A stretch of 61,684 nt of DNA, from contig CAIVDC010000112.1 in NCBI GenBank assembly GCA_903904605.1, positions 1 to 61,684 of the forward strand, written 5' to 3'. The stretch's first letter is position 1. Each line of letters opens with the position of its first letter. The position numbers were made by a program, and so were the translations under genes. This document shows positions 1-7,331 of this stretch, in pieces. Origin of the DNA: an uncultured Sterolibacterium sp. GTDB taxonomy: Bacteria; Pseudomonadota; Gammaproteobacteria; Burkholderiales; Rhodocyclaceae. Under the pieces are notes generated by a model. It saw only the letters and a program-made list of their open reading frames with translations, had not been told where the DNA came from and searched no databases.

Positions 1-381
1 GACCAGCAAGGCCTTTTCCTCCTCGTTGGTGTTGTCCTTGCCGATCTCGACCAGTTGTTCGCCGATCTTCTTGATCCGCGCCTGCAATTCCTTGCTCATG
101 ATGCCCAGCTTGTCCGCCGGATAATTCGAGGCGGCGGCTGAGAGCAGGTAGTAGATGCTGCCATAGGTCTCCTGGGCGCGCGAATCGCTTTCCGAAGCCA
201 GCCTGAAATGCTTGAAGCGCACCTGAAAGATGTTGTCCAGGGCGGCTTGCTGCTGCTGCGCGCCATAGTAGGATGTCGCGGCAAGCAACAGCAACAGCGC
301 CAGCACAACGAGCGGCGCGAGCATCAGCTTCGCTCCGATACTGAGACGACCCATCAGAGTTCCCACGGCGATTCCTTTCAT
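1..381 (-). CDS. methyl-accepting chemotaxis protein, N-terminal part (cut by window edge)
   Basis: First 127 residues of a chemoreceptor-like membrane protein; the frame stays open to base 1, so the rest lies outside. Visible are a short cytoplasmic start (MGRLSIGAKL), one strongly hydrophobic membrane segment at about residues 18-37, then a helical periplasmic stretch rich in Gln, Ala and charged residues, as in four-helix-bundle ligand domains. The signalling hairpin is not in the window, so the MCP call rests on N-terminal architecture only. GGAGG lies directly against the ATG at 381; a GTG six codons in has an AAGGA at better spacing, so the start is uncertain. It is downstream of two Cache-domain genes on the same strand. 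Confidence 0.6.
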   Translation of the reverse strand, partial: MKGIAVGTLMGRLSIGAKLMLAPLVVLALLLLLAATSYYGAQQQQAALDNIFQVRFKHFRLASESDSRAQETYGSIYYLLSAAASNYPADKLGIMSKELQARIKKIGEQLVEIGKDNTNEEEKALLV

Positions 382-438
382 TCCTCCGTCCCCGGCCGTC
401 ACGACGACGGCGGCGGGCGCAACTGCGGCGTGATCGAC

Positions 439-906
439 CTACTTGTAGATGCCGACGCCGACATAGCCGTCGTAACCCGGGATGCGGATGGCGTAGCTGG
501 ACTTCTGCTCGGTCTTCTTGCTGAGCGGATTGGTGAAAAGGTAGTCGGTCCACCCACTGCCTTTGGTCTTGGCCAGTTCACCCATTTCCTTGGTGAAGTA
601 CTTGCCGTTGGGATCCTTCATCTCGTTGAAGTTCTTGCCGACCATGGCCTTGTTGGCGCCGTGGGCGACCATCGTGCCGTCGAACTTGATCAAGAAAACA
701 TAAAGATCCTTTTCCAGCCACTTGCCGTCCTTGGCGGTGAAGTCCGCTGCCGCCTTGTCGACGCCCACTTCCTTGATATGGGCGACAGCCTTCTCGGCCA
801 AGGCCTTGGCTTCCTCCGCCGTACCGTGCTGAACCTGGGCGAGGGCCGCCCCCATCAGGAACATCTGGGTAAAAGCCAGCAAAACGATCGTCTTTAGGTT
901 GCGCAT
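439..906 (-). CDS. secreted single Cache-domain protein (copy 1)
   Basis: 155-residue exported protein. Residues 1-20 form a signal peptide ending in ALAQ; the remainder fits a single Cache (sCache_2-like) small-molecule sensor domain, with the family pattern of a Trp-x-Asp region, an N-P-L-x-K-K turn, K-S-S-Y and a closing PGYDGYVGVGIYK. No transmembrane helix follows, so the product should be free in the periplasm and is not part of a receptor. The ATG at 906 was chosen because GAGGAGACAGAA precedes it; an upstream in-frame ATG at 1008 has no such site. It is a paralogue of the next gene, the same length and adjacent, which indicates tandem duplication. A role in presenting ligand to the neighbouring chemoreceptor is inference. 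Confidence 0.8.
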   Translation of the reverse strand: MRNLKTIVLLAFTQMFLMGAALAQVQHGTAEEAKALAEKAVAHIKEVGVDKAAADFTAKDGKWLEKDLYVFLIKFDGTMVAHGANKAMVGKNFNEMKDPNGKYFTKEMGELAKTKGSGWTDYLFTNPLSKKTEQKSSYAIRIPGYDGYVGVGIYK

Positions 907-1021
907 TTCTGTCTCCTCAAAATAGTTGGACGAGCTATGAGTTACGGCATTACGGAAAACTTCTTTACTGCTTTCATACAATTTTTCTTCAAAAGTCAAA
1001 AGACGCACGAGGGCGGCAGGG

Positions 1022-1489
1022 TTACTTGTAGATGCCGACGCCGATATAGCCGTCGTAGCCCGGGATGCGTGCCGTGTAACTGGACTTTGACATGAGTTTC
1101 TTGGTTATCGGATCGGTGAATATGAAGTCCACCCAGCCCGTGCCCTTGGTTTTGGCGATCTCTATCGCTTCCTTGACGAAAGCCTTGCCGTTGGGATCCC
1201 TGGCCGAGAGAAGGGACTTGCCGATCAATGCCTTGTTGATGCCCTGCGCCATGGCGACGCCGTCGAAGTTTCTGACGTAAATATAAAGATCCTTTTCATG
1301 CCACTTGCCGTTGTCCTTGTCCGAGAATTCCGCGAACGCCTTCTCCGCGCCCACTTCCTTGATGTAGGCCAGACCACGCTCGGCCATGGCCTTGGCTTCC
1401 TCCGCCGTGCCTCGTGACTGAGCGAACGCAGCCCCCATCAGGACCGAATGGCTCAGTGCAAGCAAGACGAGCATTTTCAGGCCGCGCAT
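1022..1489 (-). CDS. secreted single Cache-domain protein (copy 2)
   Basis: 155 residues, first of the tandem pair in transcription order. Signal peptide at residues 1-20 ending AFAQ, then the same Cache fold landmarks as copy 1: GTAEEAKA near the N-terminus of the mature protein, WHEKDLYIYV, DPNGKAF, GWVDFIF, KKLMSKSSY and PGYDGYIGVGIYK at the C-terminus. The start at 1489 follows GAGGAGGGGATC. The two copies keep length and motifs but differ throughout the ligand-contact half (for example MVAHGANKAMVG against AMAQGINKALIG), suggesting different ligands. About 115 A+T-richer bases separate it from copy 1. Confidence 0.8.
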   Translation of the reverse strand: MRGLKMLVLLALSHSVLMGAAFAQSRGTAEEAKAMAERGLAYIKEVGAEKAFAEFSDKDNGKWHEKDLYIYVRNFDGVAMAQGINKALIGKSLLSARDPNGKAFVKEAIEIAKTKGTGWVDFIFTDPITKKLMSKSSYTARIPGYDGYIGVGIYK

Positions 1490-1610
1490 GATCCCCTCCT
1501 CGAAATGACCCGGAACGCTCTCGGTTACGCCATTTGACAATGGCTTCTTATATCTTTAGGGCTAGACTAGTGTATCAATTTGAAAACGATTTGTGCGAAT
1601 ATTTTCCGCC

Positions 1611-1637
1611 GAACGGCCGGCCTAGCGCCGGCCGTTC
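1611..1637 (-). terminator. strong hairpin overlapping the recR stop codon
   Basis: Perfect 11-bp inverted repeat (GAACGGCCGGC with its complement) around a 5-base loop. It overlaps the recR stop codon. No T-run follows on either strand, so it is not a canonical intrinsic terminator; it could be a Rho-independent site without a U-tract or an mRNA 3' end stabiliser. Confidence 0.4.
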
Positions 1638-2268
1638 AGTAGTCGCGCCGCTCGTACATCGCCTGGGCGATGGTGCCGGCGTCGGTGAACTCCAGTTCCC
1701 CCCCCACCGGCAGACCGCGGGCGATGCGGCTGACCCTGAGGCCGCGGGCGTGGAGCAGTTCGGATAGATAATGGGCGGTGGCCTCGCCCTCGTTGGTGAA
1801 ATTGGTGGCCATGATCACCTCACGCACCAGGCCGTCGGAGGCGCGCTCGAACAGGCGCTCCAGCCTGAGCTCCTTCGGACCGATGCCGTCGAGCGGACTC
1901 AGGCGGCCCATCAGCACATAGTAGAGGCCGTTGTAGGCATGGGTCTGCTCCATCATGTTGAGATCGACCGGCATCTCGACGACGCAGAGCAGCGCAGGGT
2001 CGCGCTTGCCGGATGCGCAGCGCTCGCAGATTTCCGCTTCGGTGAAGGTATTGCAGCGCTGACAGTGGACGATACGTTGCAGCGCGGCCGACAGCGCATC
2101 GACAATCTGTCTGGCGCCGGATCGTTCGCGCTGGAGCAGGTGGTAGGCCATGCGCTGGGCCGATTTCGGCCCGACCCCGGGCAGGCAGCGCAAGGCTTCG
2201 ATGAGCGTCTCCAGGCTGCCCAGCGAGCCGCCCGGCAAGCTGCCCGACGAGCCGGCGGAGGACGGCAT
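1636..2268 (-). CDS. recR: recombination mediator protein RecR
   Basis: 210 residues; RecR acts with RecF and RecO to load RecA on gapped DNA. The helix-hairpin-helix region ([14 protein letters not shown]) is near residues 28-41, a four-Cys zinc finger follows ([16 protein letters not shown]), then a Toprim-like domain with VVEMPVDLN and [12 protein letters not shown]. The family is usually about 200 residues; the extra length is a Ser/Gly-rich N-terminus ([10 protein letters not shown]), so a later start is possible. The ATG shares its A with the TGA of ybaB, indicating translational coupling in the conserved dnaX-ybaB-recR operon. Confidence 0.95.
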   Translation of the reverse strand: MPSSAGSSGSLPGGSLGSLETLIEALRCLPGVGPKSAQRMAYHLLQRERSGARQIVDALSAALQRIVHCQRCNTFTEAEICERCASGKRDPALLCVVEMPVDLNMMEQTHAYNGLYYVLMGRLSPLDGIGPKELRLERLFERASDGLVREVIMATNFTNEGEATAHYLSELLHARGLRVSRIARGLPVGGELEFTDAGTIAQAMYERRDY

Positions 2269-2591
2269 CAGAACGGCAACTTCATGCCCGGCGGCAACTG
2301 CAGCCCGGCGGTAAAGCCGCTCATTTTCTCCTGGGTCGCGGCTTCCACCTTGCGCACGGCATCATTGACCGCCGCAGCCACGAGATCCTCGAGCATTTCC
2401 TTGTCGTCCATGACCGAGGCATCGATGACGACGCGACGCACATCATGTTTGCAGGTCATCAGCACTTTCACCATGCCGGCACCCGACTGGCCCTCGACCT
2501 CGATCGTCGCCAGTTCCTCCTGCGCACGGGCCATGCGATCCTGCATTTGTTGCGCCTGCTTCATCAGGCCCGCGATGCCGCCTTTCATCAT
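2268..2591 (-). CDS. ybaB: YbaB/EbfC family nucleoid-associated protein
   Basis: 107 residues. YbaB/EbfC proteins are small dimeric DNA-binding proteins found between dnaX and recR in many bacteria. Seen here: a charged, Gln/Met-rich N-terminal helix ([18 protein letters not shown]), the beta core with [13 protein letters not shown], and the conserved [12 protein letters not shown] helix. The ATG at 2591 was chosen because GGAG sits 7 bases before it; an earlier in-frame start would overlap the dnaX end. The 10-base gap to dnaX and overlap with recR show one operon. Confidence 0.93.
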   Translation of the reverse strand: MMKGGIAGLMKQAQQMQDRMARAQEELATIEVEGQSGAGMVKVLMTCKHDVRRVVIDASVMDDKEMLEDLVAAAVNDAVRKVEAATQEKMSGFTAGLQLPPGMKLPF

Positions 2592-2601
2592 GTTGCCGCT
2601 C

Positions 2602-4203
2602 CTAAATGGGTTTAATGGATGATTCGTTGATCGTGGCATCGAAGAGGTCGACCACCTCGCGCACGAAGCCGTCCTCCTCGATCGCCGCGATGGCGCGCTC
2701 CTGGCGTTCGCGCTGGACCAAGCGCGAGCGCTCCGCAGGCGTCTCGTCCTTGGCCTCGGCCAGGACGATGATCAGTTTCACCGGCCGCCCGTAATGGCTG
2801 GAGAGTTCCGCCTGGAGCCGGTCCTGCTGCGGTTTGCCGAGCAGGTGCTTATGCACCGGCGGCAAACGCAGGGTGACGGTTTCATCGGCGGCTTCAGCCA
2901 GTTCGCAGTGCTGGGCCAGTTGCCGCGCCATGCCGCCCAGATTGAGCCGTGCCGTGATGTCATGCCAGTCGGCCGCCGCTGACGGGGCCGCTGACGCGGC
3001 CGCCGACGGAGGCGGAGGCGCGGCCTCGCGGCGGCGCGGCACGGCCGTCGCGGGCGGCGGCGCGGAACGGATGACCGGGCCGGGATCGCTGCGCATTGCG
3101 CCGCCGCCGAGCGGCGCCGGCGTCTCGGGACGAAAGGCGAACAGCCGCAACAGCGCCATGGCAAAGCCGGCGCGCTCGTCGGGTGCGAGCGCGAGATCGT
3201 CGCGGCCGTTGATGGCAATCTGATAGGCAAGCTGCAGATACTCGGCGTCGAAGGCCGCGGCATAAGGAGCCAGGCGCTGCCTTTCGGCTTCGTCGGGGAG
3301 AGCGGCGGGAGCGAACTGGAGCAAGGCGATGCGATGGATCAGCGACGACAGTTCCTGCAGGGCCGAGTCGAAGGACAGGCTTCGCGCGTCCATCAGTTCG
3401 GCCACCTCCAGCAGGGCGTTGACGTCGTTGGCCGCCAGGGCATCGAGCAGGCCGTAAAGATAATCGTCGCCCACCGTGCCGAGCATGTCGCGCACGTCCG
3501 CCTCATCGACGCGGCCGGCGCCGTGGGCGATGGCCTGGTCGAGGAGCGACAGCGCATCGCGCATGCTGCCGGCGGCCGCCTTGGCCAGCTGCTTCAGGGC
3601 GGCCGGATCGACCGCCACGCCCTCTTCGAGCAGGATCATCGAAAGATGCGAGACGATCTGGCCCACCGGCATCTGCTTCAGGTTGAACTGCAGGCAGCGC
3701 GAGAGCACCGTCACCGGGATCTTCTGCGGGTCGGTCGTGGCAAGGATGAACTTGATATGCTCGGGCGGCTCCTCCAGCGTCTTCAGCATCGCGTTGAATG
3801 CCGAATTGGAGAGCATGTGCACTTCGTCGATCACGTATACCTTGTAGCGGCCTCGTGTCGGCGCATAGGCGGCGTTCTCGAGCAGTTGCCGCATCTCATC
3901 GACCTTGGTATTGGTCGCGGCATCGACTTCGATCAGGTCGACGAAGCGGCCGCTATCGATCTCCAGGCAGGAGGAGCAGACGCCGCATGGTGTCGAGGTG
4001 ATGCCGGTCTCGCAGTTCAGGGCCTTGGCCAGGATGCGCGCGATGGTGGTCTTGCCGACGCCGCGGGTCCCGGTGAACAGGTAGGCATGGTGCAGACGCT
4101 GCTGATCCAGAGCGTGACAAAGGGCGCGCACCACGTGCTCCTGCCCGACCAGGCTGGCGAAGGACTTGGGGCGCCACTTGCGCGCGAGGACTTGGTAGCT
4201 CAT
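2602..4203 (-). CDS. dnaX: DNA polymerase III subunit gamma/tau
   Basis: 533 residues; ATPase of the replicative clamp loader. Walker A is GTRGVGKTT at about residues 45-53, a Zn module follows (C-x8-C-x2-C-x2-C around [16 protein letters not shown]), then Walker B VIDEVHML, and the arginine-finger SRC motif (VLSRCLQFN). After about residue 370 a Pro/Ala-rich linker leads to a tau-type C-terminal domain. It is shorter than the E. coli tau protein (643). I saw no A-rich slippery heptamer, so a separate gamma product by frameshifting is not supported. The start at 4203 is [15 protein letters not shown], the family's usual N-terminus. Confidence 0.96.
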   Translation of the reverse strand: MSYQVLARKWRPKSFASLVGQEHVVRALCHALDQQRLHHAYLFTGTRGVGKTTIARILAKALNCETGITSTPCGVCSSCLEIDSGRFVDLIEVDAATNTKVDEMRQLLENAAYAPTRGRYKVYVIDEVHMLSNSAFNAMLKTLEEPPEHIKFILATTDPQKIPVTVLSRCLQFNLKQMPVGQIVSHLSMILLEEGVAVDPAALKQLAKAAAGSMRDALSLLDQAIAHGAGRVDEADVRDMLGTVGDDYLYGLLDALAANDVNALLEVAELMDARSLSFDSALQELSSLIHRIALLQFAPAALPDEAERQRLAPYAAAFDAEYLQLAYQIAINGRDDLALAPDERAGFAMALLRLFAFRPETPAPLGGGAMRSDPGPVIRSAPPPATAVPRRREAAPPPPSAAASAAPSAAADWHDITARLNLGGMARQLAQHCELAEAADETVTLRLPPVHKHLLGKPQQDRLQAELSSHYGRPVKLIIVLAEAKDETPAERSRLVQRERQERAIAAIEEDGFVREVVDLFDATINESSIKPI

Positions 4204-4284
4204 GCGGGGATTTTATCAGATGAAGCCTGCTGCCCCGGTAGCCTCATGCCGGCAGACCGGGACATTGCAATGAGGAGGGGAAGT

Positions 4285-4383
4285 GTGGCGAGCCTTACCC
4301 CGGCACTTGCAGTAAATGGCTGTGGCTGCTTCCTTCCGGACCTGACCAGATTCACCACCCCGCAATGCGGGGAGACCCGCCAC
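4285..4383 (-). ncRNA. ffs: 4.5S RNA (bacterial SRP RNA, small type)
   Basis: About 99 nt. The RNA component of the signal recognition particle, which binds Ffh. The diagnostic apical part is present on the minus strand: GGTCAGGTCCGGAAGGAAGC followed by AGCCA, with the GGAA tetraloop and both asymmetric loops that bind the Ffh M domain. The ends pair (GTGGCG with CGCCAC), and the flanking CTCCCCGCA and GTGCCGGGG segments match the usual lower helix. Ends were set from the terminal pairing. It lies just upstream of dnaX on the same strand. Confidence 0.95.
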
Positions 4384-4687
4384 GGCGGATTCTAACAGTT
4401 CTGGACCGCGATCGACGACCCGGATCAGGGTTTTCAGGTCGCCGGTGAAACTTTGTCGGCAAGAGCCGGCGACGACTGCCGGCGAAATCATTACCGGCTG
4501 TGAACAAGGCGGCCGGCAATTACATTTTGTTCGCAATGCCGCCATCCCAGGCATTCTTTGCCAACAACTCGTCCCTATCCTGGCAGCACGCGGCGGACGG
4601 GGCAAGGGCAGGGCCGAAAAGCCACCCTGCCTCGAGCAAACGCCCGCCGCGGTCGGCGCACTTTTATCAATCTGAAAAGGAAACACC

Positions 4688-5329
4688 ATGAATCGCCCCA
4701 AGACAAGACTTTTCTTGACGATCACCCTACTCGCGCTTGCAGGCGCCGCCTCCGCCCAGCAGAGCGGCTATTACGGCGGCATTTCGCTGGGCCAGGCCAG
4801 AGTCAACTCGGGCACCGGTACCCTCGACAACGACCTGACCTCCTCAGGCACGATCAACGGACTGAGCAGCAACCTCGACGACAAGGACACCGGCTTCAAG
4901 CTCCGCCTGGGCTACCAACTGTCGGATGCCATGAGCATCGAAGGCGGTTACGTCGATTTCGGCAAGGCAAAGTATTCAGCCAGCTATACCCTTCCCGGCG
5001 CCGGCAGCGCGAACGGCCAAACGCAAACGCGAGGGGCGAATTTCGACGTACTGCTGAAGATGCCGATCAACCAGGATTTCTCGCTCTTCGGCAAGGGCGG
5101 GCTTCTGCTTTCGCGCGAGGAAACCGTAGTTTCATCGGCGGACGGCACCGTCGCAGCAAGCAACGCTGCCAATACGCTCAGGCCCGGCCTGGGCCTCGGT
5201 GCGGAGTATGCGCTGAGCAAAAAGGTCGGCTTGCGGGCCGAACTGGAACGCTACTACAACGTCGGAATTTCCAGCACGGGCAAGACCGACGCGGATCTGC
5301 TGTCGGCAGGATTGGACATGCGCTTCTGA
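4688..5329 (+). CDS. outer membrane beta-barrel protein (OmpA-like 8-strand type)
   Basis: 213 residues with a signal peptide (about residues 1-23, cleaving after ASAQ). The mature part shows alternating hydrophobic/polar strands and porin-like motifs: YYGGISLGQA, GFKLRLGYQLSDAMSIEGGYVDFG, DFSLFGKGGLLLS, LGLGAEYALSKKVGLRAELERY, and a terminal aromatic residue (LDMRF), the signature recognised by the Bam complex. This fits an eight-stranded OmpA-like barrel without a peptidoglycan-binding domain. Substrate or role is unknown. AAAAGGAAACACC precedes the ATG. The 300 bases before it (4384-4687) hold no gene that I can support. Confidence 0.75.
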   Translation: MNRPKTRLFLTITLLALAGAASAQQSGYYGGISLGQARVNSGTGTLDNDLTSSGTINGLSSNLDDKDTGFKLRLGYQLSDAMSIEGGYVDFGKAKYSASYTLPGAGSANGQTQTRGANFDVLLKMPINQDFSLFGKGGLLLSREETVVSSADGTVAASNAANTLRPGLGLGAEYALSKKVGLRAELERYYNVGISSTGKTDADLLSAGLDMRF

Positions 5330-5463
5330 ACTCCGGAGGCCGGTGTCTTGCCCGTGGGCCCCATGCGGCATCGAGTCATGCCGCTCCGGCTGTTCGAACA
5401 CTCACGGAAGGCTCGGCCTCCAGTGAATACCATGGGCCGGTTCCGGGCCGGGCCGAATGCCCT

Positions 5464-5751
5464 CTAGCCGCCGCCACGCCAGAAATAGAGTTCAAAGCGG
5501 GCCATGAAGGACTCGATCTCGGCTGGCTGGAAACCTTCGAAACAGAAATCAAGGCGTAGCGGCCGCCAGCGGAAAAGACCGAGTGCTCTTTCAGGCAGGG
5601 GCGTCAGGCAAATGCGCCAGCCGCGGCCGTCGGCGCTGTGGCGGAAGCCATCGCCGTTGTCTGTGAAGCTCGTGCCGCCGACCGCCTCAGGCAGGAGCCG
5701 CAGCAGGTCTTCCCGGCTGAGGGCGGTCTCGAAGCTCAGCGGCAGCTTCAT
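5464..5751 (-). CDS. unknown small protein at the end of the aldehyde oxidoreductase operon
   Basis: 95 residues, not recognised. Its ATG overlaps the stop of the MoaD-like gene (ATGA), so it is translationally coupled to the operon. Visible: MKLPLSFETALSRED at the N-terminus, a Gly-rich middle (GGTSFTDNGDGFRHS), an alternating beta-like pattern, and a C-terminus rich in aromatic residues (FMARFELYFWRGGG). It has no Cys, signal peptide or membrane segment, so a cytoplasmic accessory or cofactor-delivery role is possible but unsupported. The C-terminal run of three Gly residues is similar to the end of MoaD, which may be coincidence. Confidence 0.55.
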   Translation of the reverse strand: MKLPLSFETALSREDLLRLLPEAVGGTSFTDNGDGFRHSADGRGWRICLTPLPERALGLFRWRPLRLDFCFEGFQPAEIESFMARFELYFWRGGG

Positions 5752-6002
5752 CCGCCCGCAATGGGCGGCCAAATGGCCAGGACGTCGCCTTCCTTCAGGC
5801 GCCTCCGGGCACGCTCCTCCGGCGGCACGAAGACACCGTTGATCAGCACAATCTGCACCCATTTCCCGGGAAGCCGATAGCGCTCTATCAGACTCGCCAC
5901 GGTGATCTCCTCCGCCTCTTCAAGCTCCAGGGTATTGGTACTTTGCGCCTCCGGCGGCAGGTAGTCGGAGAGCATGGCGTAAAGCTTCAGCCTGACTCTC
6001 AT
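5748..6002 (-). CDS. MoaD/ThiS family sulfur-carrier protein
   Basis: 84 residues with the beta-grasp pattern MRVRLKLYAMLSDYLPPEA, the VLINGVFVPPEE strand-turn and the terminal PPIAGG that is thiocarboxylated in sulfur carriers. MoaD is the small subunit of molybdopterin synthase. Paralogues next to tungsten oxidoreductases are thought to serve the tungsten-pterin cofactor, and the position here, coupled to the FAD subunit gene by a 4-base overlap, suggests that role. General molybdenum cofactor synthesis is the alternative. Confidence 0.85.
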   Translation of the reverse strand: MRVRLKLYAMLSDYLPPEAQSTNTLELEEAEEITVASLIERYRLPGKWVQIVLINGVFVPPEERARRRLKEGDVLAIWPPIAGG

Positions 6003-7252
6003 GCCACCTTCTGCGCACTCGCCAGATAGGCCGCCATGAACCGGGTCGGATCGTGGAGCAATCGATCCTTCCAGTCGCCCAGGCGCGCCCGGCCCTGGAT
6101 CAGCCCGCGCAGGGCACCGACGTGATCGGTGAGCCCGATGGCCGTGGCGCCGATCAGAACGTCGCCTTTGAACTGAAGGCTGAGGTAGCGATAGGCCTTC
6201 TCGTCCACCAGTTCCACGCCCTCCCCCCCGGCCGCCGCCGGCTCGCCTGCCCATAGGCCGAACGAAACCGAAATCAGGCCGAGCGTGTCCAGCACGTTGA
6301 TGGCCAGGCTACCCTGCGCCGCTGCGCTGCCTCCGGCCATGTTAAGCGCCGCGGTCCGCGCCTGATCGGCGGCATTTGGCTGGATCGCGTTGAGGCTGGG
6401 CAAGCCGGAATGGAAGCCGGCCGCCTCTGTGACATCGCCGGCGGCATAGACGCCGGCGACATTGGTCTGCATCGCGGCGCCCACCCTCACCCCGTCGGCA
6501 GTGGCGATACCGCTGCCAGCGAGGAATGCGATGTTGGGCTTGACGCCTGCGGCGCTGATCACCAAGTCGGCGACAAGGTCCGCGCCGCTGCTGAGCTTGG
6601 CCACGAGGTCGGCACCTTCCTGGCGCAGGTTTGCGACGGCCGCATTGACATGGACCTGCACGCCTTTGCTCGCCACCCAGCGGCGGATCATCTCGCCGGC
6701 CTTGGCGGTCATCATGCGCGGCACCATGCGATCGCCCATTTCGACGATGGTGAGCGCTACGCCACGGGCGGCCAAAGCCTCCATGATGATGCAGCCGATG
6801 AAGCCGGCGCCGATCTGCAGCACCCGGCTGCCCGGCTTGGCCATTGCGATGATGTTGCGCGCATCATCGAGCGTCCAGCAGCTATGCACACCGGGCAGAT
6901 CCATGCCGGGCACCGGCGGGCGCAGCGGATGGGAGCCGGTGGCGATCAGCAGCCGGTCATAGGCAAGCCGCTCGCCGCCGCCCAGCATGACGCTGCGCGC
7001 CGCAGTGTCAACGCGCTCCGCCCTGCCCCTGACCATGCGAATCGAGAGCCGCTCGAAGTGCCCCGCGTCCTTGCGCAGATAGGTTCCCTGCTCGGCTATC
7101 CTGCCCATCAGCAGATAAGGAATCGCCATGCGGGAATAAGGCGGAACATCCTCGTCTCCGACGAGCACGATCTCGGCCTTAGCGTCTGCCTTGCGCAGGG
7201 TTTCGGCGGCGATGACCCCGGCCGGGCCATTGCCGATGATCAGATGTCTCAT
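5999..7252 (-). CDS. aorC: aldehyde oxidoreductase FAD subunit (AorC-like NAD(P)/FAD oxidoreductase)
   Basis: 417 residues, pyridine nucleotide-disulphide oxidoreductase fold. The FAD-binding GNGPAGVIAAE is at residues 7-17, a second dinucleotide-binding glycine motif (QIGAGFIGC) near residue 150, and the FAD-contact GVYAAGDVTE near residue 280. About 44 kDa, the size of the FAD subunit of Aromatoleum aromaticum AOR, which links the tungsten enzyme to NAD+. The gene follows aorB after a 79-base gap. The start MRHLIIGN at 7252 has GGGGA five bases upstream; MHMRHL at 7258 is the alternative. Distant similarity to nitrite reductase and rubredoxin reductase FAD proteins means the assignment depends on context. 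Confidence 0.82.
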   Translation of the reverse strand: MRHLIIGNGPAGVIAAETLRKADAKAEIVLVGDEDVPPYSRMAIPYLLMGRIAEQGTYLRKDAGHFERLSIRMVRGRAERVDTAARSVMLGGGERLAYDRLLIATGSHPLRPPVPGMDLPGVHSCWTLDDARNIIAMAKPGSRVLQIGAGFIGCIIMEALAARGVALTIVEMGDRMVPRMMTAKAGEMIRRWVASKGVQVHVNAAVANLRQEGADLVAKLSSGADLVADLVISAAGVKPNIAFLAGSGIATADGVRVGAAMQTNVAGVYAAGDVTEAAGFHSGLPSLNAIQPNAADQARTAALNMAGGSAAAQGSLAINVLDTLGLISVSFGLWAGEPAAAGGEGVELVDEKAYRYLSLQFKGDVLIGATAIGLTDHVGALRGLIQGRARLGDWKDRLLHDPTRFMAAYLASAQKVA

Positions 7253-7331
7253 GTGCATCCCCAGATCGCGAAGAGAAGAAGCGCGCCAAGGCCCCGGCGC
7301 TGCTGGCGGCCTTGGCGACGCGGCGAAGGAA

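Noticed and set aside
2602-4203. Programmed frameshift in dnaX giving gamma
   Set aside because: No A-rich slippery heptamer with a following stem was seen in the gene.
4216-4725. Minus-strand open frame covering the 4.5S RNA
   Set aside because: The stretch is the conserved SRP RNA; the frame also runs into the start of the porin-like gene.
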